Shown here one piece after another: positions 55,860 to 64,000 of a stretch of DNA of 64,000 nucleotides. Position numbers and translations under genes: made by a program. Positions within the stretch are counted from its first letter, which is position 1. Every line of letters starts with the position of its first letter. The notes below the pieces were generated by a model. It did no database searches. It had not been told where the DNA came from and saw only the letters and a program-made list of their open reading frames with translations. Origin of the DNA: Ptychodera flava (lineage: Eukaryota; Hemichordata; Enteropneusta; Ptychoderidae); NCBI RefSeq assembly GCF_041260155.1, contig NC_091941.1, positions 17,862,747 through 17,926,746 on the forward strand, written 5' to 3'.

Positions 55860-56423
55860 CGTCGCTGTTACAGTCGCCTAGGTATGAACGCTTCCAGTTC
55901 AGAGCAGAAGAGAAAGGTAATCCGTTATCTTGGGTGCGCTTGACATCAAACACGGCGCAAACGACCCCGTCGATCCAAGTAGAACATACAGCCGATTTTG
56001 TAATGACGAATGCTGAATTAAACGGGAAAAACAGAGTTACGGTGATTCCCCAGTTGCATTAAATATGATTCTGGGTTTGCGGGTGATTGTTGTTTACTTC
56101 CGGGTGACGCCATTTTTAAATGCCCTGACGCTGAGTCTCCCTCAGCCAAATGAACATAAACATGTTCACATATTACTCGGAGAAATCGAATAATAGAGCA
56201 GATAAGTCCCAGCCCTCAAGATCAATTAACTCTGCATTATAATCTCGCTCACTTACCTCATCGGAGGGGTCCATTAAAAGGAAGCTTACAGAGTACGTCA
56301 AGACACCATTTTCGCTATACCGTTGAAACAGACGCCAAAGTGCACTGCATTGTGGGTATTTGAGGCAGACGACTCTTGGCTCTCGTCCCAGTCTCAGTGG
56401 TTGATTGATTACGGCGATCTACG
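55860..56423. promoter_or_regulatory. Probable bidirectional promoter
   Basis: 564 bp separate two divergent start codons. It contains ACTTCCGGG (about 56096-56104), an ETS-type site, followed by GACGCCATTTTT, a YY1-type site. Both are common in housekeeping bidirectional promoters. No TATA box is visible. Confidence 0.6.
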
Positions 56424-56460
56424 ATGTCAACATCGCCAATTCTCGCTATTCAGACAGGAG
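56424..56460 (+). CDS. Putative first coding exon of a divergent gene
   Basis: ATG at 56424 opens MSTSPILAIQTG plus one base, followed by a good donor GTAAGC at 56461. It lies head to head with FBXO48. In human the head-to-head partner of FBXO48 is APLF, whose first residues have a loosely similar pattern, but twelve residues cannot prove identity. Downstream exons were not found in this window. Confidence 0.45.
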
Positions 56461-56600
56461 GTAAGCACATTCTGGTGCTAGTATTGGTTGTGTAAATGCA
56501 GCCAAGGCTCTTAATTGTGACATAAAACTACAGGGACATGTACAGTGGTGTATTTGCAGGCCGGCGGCAGTGCGTGGGGCGTGTTGTTTGTTAGGGGCCC
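56461..56600. other. Start of intron of the divergent gene
   Basis: Ordinary sequence between the donor and the repeat element starting near 56.6 kb. Confidence 0.35.
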
Positions 56601-56779
56601 AAGCCGACCGGCTGGGACCCTATTGTTATTGCTCAAGTTCTACTGACTTCCTCTTCTTCTTCTTCTGCCGTTTCTTTGCTCACCTAGATCTCTCGAACGG
56701 CTGAACGAAAACTTCTCAAACTTGCAGGGCTAATAGGAGCTAATTAGTACTCGTGCACCTGACCCTTGAAATTTTGATT

Positions 56780-58190
56780 GGTCACGTGACCTGGCGGCCA
56801 TATTGGATTTTCCAAAAACCTAAAGATGGCTTCTCCAGAAGACATAGGGGTCTAGTCGATTTGAAATTTTTTGTGTAGCAAGCGTGACCTAAGGTCTTTA
56901 GAATTTGCAAATAAAATCGCATGCGGTCACGTGACCTTGGCCGCCATATTGGATATTCTAAAATACTCATTTAATCTTTAAAAATCTTCTTCTCCAGAAC
57001 CAAAACACCGATTGAGCTCAAATTTTACTCATGTCATCCTTAGAGTGATCTCTTTCAAGTTTGCAAAAAGCATTTTGATCGGTCTCGTGGTTTGGCCGCC
57101 ATATTGGATTTTGTGAAATCGCAATTTAATCTTTAAAAATCTTCTTTTCAAGAACCGATTCACCGATTGAACTAAAATTTTACATATATCATCTGAAGTG
57201 TGATCTCTTTCAAGTTTGCGAAAGGCGTTTGGATCGGTCAAGTGGTTTGGCCGCCATATTGGATTTTGTAAAAAATCGTAATTTAATCTTTAAAAATCTT
57301 CTCCTCCAGAACCAAAACACCGATTAAGCTCAAATTTTACTCATGTCATCCTTACAGTGATCTCTTTCAAGTTTGCAAAAAAACATTTCGATCGGTCACG
57401 TGGTTTGGCCGCCATATTGGATTTTGTGAAATCACAATTTAATCTTTAAAAATCTTCTACTCCAGAATCGGTTCACCGATTGAACTAAAATTTTACATAT
57501 ATCACCTTAAGTGTGATATCTTTCAAGTTTGCGAAAGGCGTTTTGATCGGTCACTCGGTTTGGCCGCCATATTGGATTTTGCGAAAATCGTAATTTCATC
57601 TTTAAAAATATTCTTCTGTAGAACAAACGTACCGAATCGACAGAAATTGTATATGCATCATCTATAGTGTTATCTCCTTTAAGTTTGTGAAAGGCATTTG
57701 GATAGGTCACGTGGTTTGGCCGCCATATTGAATTTTGCAAAAATTGTAATTTACTCTTAAAAATCGTCTACTCCAGAACAAACACACAGATTCAATTGAA
57801 ATTTTATGTACATCATCTAAAGTTTGATCTCTTTCAAGTTTGCGAAAGGCGTTTGGATCGATCACATGGTTTGCCTGCTGTATTTGATTTTGCAAAACTC
57901 GTAATTTAATCTTTAAAAACATTCTCCTCCAGAACCAATACACAGATTGAACTAAAATTTTACACTCATAATCCATAGTGGTAGTTCTTTTTAATTTCCG
58001 AAAGGCGTTTGGGTCAGTCAGAAGGTTTGTTCGCCGTATTGGATATAGCGAAAATCGTAATTTAATCATTAAAAATCTTCTTCTCAAAAACCAACACACA
58101 GATTCAACTGACATTTTACTCATGTATTTCTTAGTACGAGCACTTTCAAGTTTGCAAAAGGCATTTGGATCGGTTAAGTCGCCTCAATGT
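56780..58190 (-). repeat. Tandem array of about nine 155-bp units
   Basis: Units can be counted by the motif GCCGCCATATTGGA at about 56803, 56939, 57089, 57248, 57407, 57561, 57718 (ATTGAA), 57870 (diverged) and 58030 (diverged), that is 136-160 bp apart. Each holds CTTCTTCTCCAGAACC and TCTCTTTCAAGTTTGC. Frames on the minus strand are periodic translations of this array. Confidence 0.92.
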
Positions 58191-58865
58191 TCATAACGCA
58201 GCAGTTTAAAACCTCCTCAGTCAGAAGATCGATCAGTGATGTATGTTATATTGTACACTTGAAAGTCAAAGACGGCACAACAGACTGCAATGCCCGCTGT
58301 CAAATTCAGCTAGCAGTCACACGAACCCTAATCTCGGCCCCTTGTGTAAGGCAACATTGGCGACCAGCTTTTGTACGCCAGGTGACGTTGTCAAGTATAC
58401 TGCCACGGAAGTACTTAGAGGAGTGTGCCACTAGCTTTAAGGGGTGGCCGACTGCTGTGATTGACTGAATAAGAGTGGGACAAGGTCCCGCCAGGGCACA
58501 ATTACTGGGGTCTACGCACAGCTGATATGTGAGTGTCAAGGATCATAAATGAAGCTATTCGGGTAATTTTATATGTAGGTGTCTGAATGCACGCTCACTT
58601 ATTCATCACGAATAACAAAGAAAGATACATGACATTGCAAGGTGTGGTGATTTGTTTATGATTATCTATCAGACATGCATGGAGTGGCCCTTGTGCGTTA
58701 TGTAACTGAGAGCATGTAGCTGATTAAAGATGTAAACAAGACCACATCAAGCCCAGTATGTTTATGTCGTAAAAATCGCTGATACACATCGATTAAAACA
58801 ACACCTTGTTTTATGAAGTTCTGTAGCTTGATCGTATTTCACTGTAATTGCTTTCTGCCACTGCA
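58191..58865. other. Unclassified sequence between two arrays
   Basis: No gene or repeat unit was recognised. Confidence 0.35.
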
Positions 58866-58869
58866 CGCC

Positions 58870-59278
58870 CGGTCTGTGAAATCGCCGAAATTTACCCGAT
58901 ATTTATCAGCGATTTGGGGACTCTAATATCGATACTACTACTAGACGATACTAGAATGACTTGCCCTGTGCCTCGGTACGCCAGATCTGTGAAATCTGTG
59001 ATATTTACCCGATATTTATCGGCGATTTGGGGACTCTAATATCGATACTAGACGATAGTAGAATGACTTGCCCTGTGCTTCGGTACGCCAGATCTGTGAA
59101 ATCGCCGATATTTACTCCATGTTTATAGGCAATTTGGGGACTCTAATATCGATAGTAGACGACACTAGAATGACTTGCCCTGTGCCTCGGCACGCAAGGT
59201 TTGTGAAATCGCCGATATTTACCAGATATTTATCGGTGATTTGGGGACTCTAATATCGACACTAGACGATACTACATT
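58870..59278 (+). repeat. Tandem array of about 107-bp units (four copies)
   Basis: The repeated phrases are GAAATCGCCGATATTTACCC, GATTTGGGGACTCTAATATC and GACTTGCCCTGTGCCTCGG, at about 58876, 58988, 59095 and 59201. Confidence 0.9.
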
Positions 59279-59575
59279 TTGTCAAATCGTGGGTAAATAT
59301 CCGATATATATATCGAAGATTACACCACCTTACAGTTTGGTCAAACCCGGCTTCCAAGGACTTACTCTAACTTTGATACTGGTCGATACCGGTACTAGAT
59401 TTTGTCAAATCGCGGGTAAATATCCGATATATATCGAAGATTTCATCACCTTTAATACTGTTCTGGTCAAACCCGACTCCAAAGGACTGACTCTGACTTC
59501 GACACTAGGCGATACTAGATTCTGTCTAATCGCGGGTAAATATCCTATATCGGAGATTTCACCACCTAATAGATC
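59278..59575 (+). repeat. Second tandem array, about 120-bp units (three copies)
   Basis: The units share CAAATCGCGGGTAAATATCC and GGTCAAACCCG, at about 59278, 59401 and 59521. GGGTAAATATC is the complement of GATATTTACCC in the preceding array, so the two arrays partly mirror each other. Confidence 0.85.
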
Positions 59576-59787
59576 TAGCCGATTCAATCTAACTTCGATA
59601 TTGTATAATCTATTAGCCGTAACTATCGGATATCATATAAAAGTGCAATGTCGCTGTGTCCTCCCCCTGACAGCCGGTGATAGACCAGTGCGAGAACGCA
59701 CCAGAGTTGCCGACAACATAATAAGTTTTACTAAGGGCGGCAGCCAAGGAAACACGAAATCATAAGAAAACTTCTTGATGACAACGT

Positions 59788-60015
59788 ATCAGTGCAACGG
59801 GTGTCGATCATTCCGATGTGATCGTTGACCCACCAAACGGGTTGGAGTCACTGAACTTTTTCGAAGAGGCTGTTCAAGTTACGGATAAGTTTGGAAATCC
59901 GTGTTTGGCTGTAGGTACCTGTGTGATTATGGATAATTGCGGTTTCCACCACGCGTGATATATTGAACAAAATCTCCAACGACTATTGCGGAAAGTCTAC
60001 CGTGAATTTGGAAAG
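59788..60015 (+). pseudogene. Fragment of a Tc1/IS630-type (DDE) transposase
   Basis: The frame starting at 59821 reads VDPPNGLESLNFFEEAVQ, then GTCVIMDNCGFHHA, followed by a TGA and, in the same frame, EQNLQRLLRKV. The MDN..HH motif surrounds the second catalytic Asp of this transposase family. Only about 75 residues remain, with a stop, so it is dead. No inverted repeats could be assigned to it. Confidence 0.7.
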
Positions 60016-61650
60016 TTAGGTCACGGCAAAAGCATACGGCTTTTTTACAACGTAGAGCGAGTAAGGCACTCCTGAACGGCGAAATGTTGGTGGTGTATTG
60101 CTGCGAAAAAGCAAATATCCCTACTGACGTTAGAAACTTGTGTGAATTGGCTTCCTTATGATGAATTCGCAAGAATTTTCAGTGTACTGTGACGTGATAT
60201 CGTAAACAGGTTTTCAGAGAAGGCGCTCGGCTCATCTGCCGAGTCGACGTACTTCCGCATTCATGTCGTGCAAATGCGCAGTCTTGTCGCGATATTTGAG
60301 CATTTAACTTGATCTTCAGTGAAACAAAAAGATGTTATTCCATATCAAAACATTATGTGTTTTATATTTTAGGGTTCTGTTTACGTAACAGACATAAACA
60401 TTTGGATTTATGATCCGTGATTTCCGCGATCCGTGGCATGATTCAAGCTGGCCGTGAATACGGACTGACGTTTTTGGTCATGACCCCTGACCCAAGTGTC
60501 ATCGATACGCTGTGCGCTGTCCGAGCATCGCTTGCTAAATTCATGGAGTTTGAAAATTTTGCTCTACCTGTAGGGGGGCACTTGAAAATTTAGTGGTCCT
60601 TTTATGTTTTACATTTTTCGATTCCAAGTTTTTTGTAGGTAATTTAATGAAAAATGAATACTATCTTTATGTCATTCAAATGTTGTAATGTTAGTAATAA
60701 TTTAACAGAATCTACAACAATTTTGTCACATTCCATGACTTTTATCTCGAAAAAATCTAAACATGTGTGATTGTCGTAAAAAAATCAAACTTGAGCCTAG
60801 TAACAGGGCAGAAGCTGCAACCGTTGATGATTTTTGCAATCTCTATCCAATAAATCAACTACAGTTTCTTGCGGTCTCCCTACAGCATGCTCAAACACAC
60901 AATATTTAGTTTGTCGACAAAGCCTGTATATATAAATATGTATTAGGTGATAGTTTAATTAGAGTCCAGACTGACAGTCATGCAGTTGTCAGGACTGATG
61001 CATGGTACACATACACAGGCTGTGCTAGCAAGCTGAATACTGGACAGTTCAACATGCTGTTGAGAGTAGAACAAGAACACAGTTGTATAATAAACTGAAC
61101 AAAAATATTGTCAAAATTATCAAAGTTAATACAGCTACTGCCTATTGGCAACTGTCACTATCAGATACCGCCCTGCTACTGTAGTGTCACTGTTACTGCA
61201 TACGTGAGCAGTGACAGAGATAGCTCTGACTCTGATATACATTGTAGTTGAAGAAGAGTTTTAAGTCAAATGACGCTCATGATAGTGAAACATTACCTAA
61301 ACAAGATCAGGCCAGACAGCAACACAAGGAAGAACACATGGAAATTTTTGAATTCTGGCATATGAGAATAATCAAATATTAAAGACAAAAGATGGGGTCA
61401 CCATGCTTGATTTTCTAAATTTTCACAGTCTTGTCATGAAATTATACAAAAGTACAACTTTGAACAGTAAAGATGAAATGAAAAAATATATGACTAAATG
61501 GAATTATTTATTTTTTAACCAAATTTGCAATTATTACGGCCTAAATTTCAGAGATGAATACATTCATTTCATGGAATATTTTAACCTTCCAGTATTGTCA
61601 ATTTTGAGTAGCATCTAATTCATATATGTCTTGTACTTTTGAAACAAATT
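60016..61650. other. No gene recognised
   Basis: A+T-rich with short frames only. Confidence 0.35.
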
Positions 61651-61659
61651 TTTGGTAGG

Positions 61660-61855
61660 TCACCGTGCTCAGTTTAAGACGCCATATTTGATTTCGCGAA
61701 AATCGCAATTTATCTCTAAAAATCTTCTTCTCCAGAACCAAAACACTGATGGAAGTGAAATTCCACTTTTGTCATTCTTAGTGAGAGATCTTTCAAGTTT
61801 GTGGAAGGCAATTGGATCGGTCACAAAGTTTTGTCCCCATATCGTATTTTGCATG
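61660..61855 (-). repeat. Isolated remnant of the 155-bp repeat
   Basis: GACGCCATATTTGATTTCGC, CTTCTTCTCCAGAACCAAAA and TTTCAAGTTTGTGGAAGGCA match the array at 56.8-58.2 kb, 3.5 kb away, in the same orientation. Confidence 0.82.
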
Positions 61856-62047
61856 CAACAGACAAATATGAGATGGTGTTCAAAATTCTTCTTTACAACT
61901 AAAGAACTTGACTGTTTTCAAGCTAAAATTTTGCACATAATATAATCAGTGCAAGAATTGGAAACCATGTTAATCGCTTGGGCCCCGCCAACGCTGCTTG
62001 CAGCTTTAATTTGTTATTCCCTCCCCATTACATGATCGCGAGCTTTA

Positions 62048-63921
62048 GGGATGGACCATTAGACCTTGGGAGAGGGGGGGGGGTGGTCACAATGAAATTG
62101 TGAAATTTTTTTTTTACTATTGTAAATTTCTGAAATTTTTTTTTCCAATTGAGATTAGCTGTGCAAATTTTTTTTTTCAGAGTAAATTTTCAGATTTATA
62201 ATTTTTTTTTAGTTCGTCGCTGTCTGAAGATAAAGAGGGCAAAGATGTGGTGCCAAGCATCACAAGCGGCCACGAAGCGGTCACAGGTGGGGGGGAGGTC
62301 AGGAGAGGGGTGTCCCCCTTGCTGCTGTTGGAGCTTTTGAAAAATAGAGATTAAAATGGTGTTATTTGGTGGCACTTGGGAGTATATTTGCGGGGGGAGG
62401 TCAGGAGGGGGTGTCCCCCTCCTGCCGTTGGAGCTTTGAAAAATAGAGATTAAAATGGTGTTATTTGGTGGCACTTGGGGAGTATTTTTGCGGGGGGTGG
62501 TCAGGAGGGGGTTCCCCTCCTGCCGTTGGAGCTTTTGAAAAATAGAGATTATAATGGAGTTATTTGGTGGCACTTGGGGAATATTTTTGCAGGGGGAGGT
62601 CAGGAGGGGGGTGTCCCCCTCCTGCTGTTGGAGCTTTTGAAAAATAGAGATAAAAATGGTGTTATTTGGTGGCACTTTGGGAGCATTTTTTTCGGATAAC
62701 ACATCTTCCTCTGAAACATGGTCTTCTTGCTCCTCAGTAGCTTCCTATAAGTTTTGAAAATTGACTATTTGGTTTCCTGGCTTCCCTTTCTACTGCGTGG
62801 TGAAATGCCTACATTCACCCCACCAAACATCATGCATATCTCATGATTTACAATTGATTTTGACAAGCTGAGAAGCTAAAATAAGCTAAATAATATAGTT
62901 AAATTTGCATATTTGTGTTTTTAGAGCAATTGATGCACTTTTTTGATCAAAACATCTATTTCGCTGTAACAGCATGTCCAAATTGATTGGATGTGTATAG
63001 ATGTGTTGAAATTTCAATATTTGTCTTTTTAGGGCAATTTATGCCATTCATGGTAAAAAATCTGTATTCTCTGAAAGGGCTTGTCCAATTTCTTTGAAAT
63101 TTGCTACACAAAAACGATTATTCATGCAGATTTATTCAGTATTTGCTATCGAGAAACTTTCAAAGTTCAACCCTTTTGTGTGTTTTTTGTGTTGGGATTT
63201 GTTGGATAGATGGCATTCTACGTAGTGTATTGTTGAATGTTAAAACGTGTTGCTGTTGTTTTTTGAGGCTGTTTTTTGAGAAAAAAGAATTGAAAATGCC
63301 TTTTAAAAGCAAAATTTATACATAATGACTTGATATGTTGTTTTATCATTATTGACGTGTTTCTACTTGTTCAGCCATTCTTGCATTCATCATTGCAATA
63401 AAATGCTGTGAAAAAAATGAAACTGATGTAGCCTGCATCTGTTTACCTTGATCTTACAGCGCTGTAAAAGGCAAATACAACTTTCTGTCTTGACAACCAT
63501 ACCATAGTTTCAATGTTTTACCTAGTGTACCTGCTTGGTTTGTACGCAGGAAACAAGTAGAAAACAGGCTCTATAATTTCATAATTTTCAAGTGATCAGA
63601 ATACAAAAGTCCTGAAAAGCTAAGATAATCACAACTTCCAGTATAAGGGATACAGTCACTCTAAATGTATAAATTACAATTAAAAATGTGCCTGGAGGAT
63701 GTACTAAAAAATACAGAAAGTTGCTTTCTGTCGGTAAAATCTAAAAAAAATTCAAAATTTTAAAGACTTTTGCAGATTTTTTTTTACGCCTTTGTCTTCT
63801 GATTTATTTTTTTTTTATTTTGCAAACTAGTTTGAAGATTTTTTTTTTCCTAACTTTTGCTCTGAAATTTTTTTTTTTCTGTTTTTGACCACCCCTCTCC
63901 CAAGATCTAATGGTCCGTCCC
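62048..63921. mobile_element. Harbinger-like non-autonomous element E3, TSD TTA
   Basis: The left end GGGATGGACCATTAGACCTT and right end (complement) GGGACGGACCATTAGATCTT extend to about 30 bp with two mismatches, through GGGAGAGGGG. TTA flanks both sides (62045-62047, 63922-63924). The subterminal parts are T-rich with GAAATTTTTTTTT motifs on both sides. The interior carries a 100-bp tandem array but no transposase. Confidence 0.84.
62290..62695 (+). repeat. Four-copy 100-bp tandem array inside E3
   Basis: Units marked by CTGCTGTTGGAGCTTTTGAA occur at 62322, 62422, 62520 and 62622. They also contain GTTATTTGGTGGCACTT and GGTCAGGAGGGG. The array is open in one minus-strand frame only because the period is close to a multiple of three. 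Confidence 0.93.
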
Positions 63922-64000
63922 TTAATAGAACAATCCATCCGAATGCCCACCCCCAATTTCCGCCTATGAATTGAGGGCTACTTGAATCATTTGAGTGCAA

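Larger units (their letters stand above)
56605..62015. mobile_element. Possible large minisatellite-bearing element
   Basis: GGGGCCCAAGCCGACC near 56605 and CTTGGGCCCC near 61980 are complementary at their cores. The left side contains the 155-bp array and the right side a shorter remnant of the same repeat (61660-61855). The right end carries a small hairpin, GCTGCTTGCAGC, then TTTAATT. Non-autonomous elements with a central tandem array (Helitron-like or pearl-type) look like this, but the borders are not proven and the middle (58.2-61.6 kb) may be separate insertions. Confidence 0.4.

Noticed and set aside
57029..58123. Series of minus-strand frames with similar proteins
   Set aside because: Periodic translation of the 155-bp tandem array.
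59175..59765. 196-codon plus-strand frame
   Set aside because: It runs through two tandem arrays; repeated peptides such as GKYPIYI come from repeat units.
62196..62702. 168-codon minus-strand frame with PPNNTILISIFQ repeats
   Set aside because: It is the 100-bp array inside E3; openness follows from a period near a multiple of three, and the array belongs to a non-autonomous element.

Overview
The window is nuclear DNA of an animal. Its genes are split by GT-AG introns, it is rich in A+T, and it carries many microsatellites, inverted-repeat (MITE-like) elements and minisatellites. The two best-recognised genes, a DDHD1-type phospholipase and an FBXO48-type F-box protein, are clear animal orthologues. 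Compact exons, introns of 0.5 to 7 kb and the repeat types suggest a marine invertebrate (perhaps a non-vertebrate deuterostome). The species cannot be named from the sequence alone.

Layout. (1) 1.5-14.3 kb, plus strand: nine 3' exons of a DDHD1-like phosphatidic-acid-preferring phospholipase A1. All junctions are in phase, and the catalytic serine and the four DDHD residues are present. Its 5' exons lie outside the window. (2) 14.3-29.9 kb: no recognisable gene. It holds a MITE family with two tandem copies and one inverted copy, a TA-flanked MITE and microsatellites. (3) 29.96-37.73 kb, minus strand: a two-exon gene for a small ankyrin-repeat protein, whose 7.4-kb intron contains TA tracts and a long perfect hairpin. 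(4) 39.8-51.4 kb: remains of a local tandem duplication. One apparently intact gene (43.5-46.8 kb, plus strand) encodes an unrecognised acidic protein built from duplicated phase-1 exons. Around it are an orphan 3' tail split by nested transposons (39.8-42.5 kb) and a decayed third exon copy (48.9-50.4 kb) interrupted by a 916-bp palindromic element with a 7-bp target duplication. (5) 51.7-53.0 kb: another inverted-repeat element. (6) 55.0-56.5 kb: FBXO48-like gene (minus strand), head to head with the first exon of a plus-strand gene across a compact promoter. (7) 56.6-64 kb: repeat-rich, with a 155-bp tandem array, two tandem arrays in opposite orientation, a dead Tc1/IS630-like transposase fragment and a Harbinger-like element with a TTA target duplication.

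How it works together: the identified genes belong to unrelated pathways (phospholipid hydrolysis, SCF ubiquitin ligase, ankyrin scaffold, unknown acidic protein). The unusual part is the 39-51 kb block, where an exon-intron unit was amplified and then attacked repeatedly by inverted-repeat elements. No CRISPR array, rRNA or tRNA gene was recognised.
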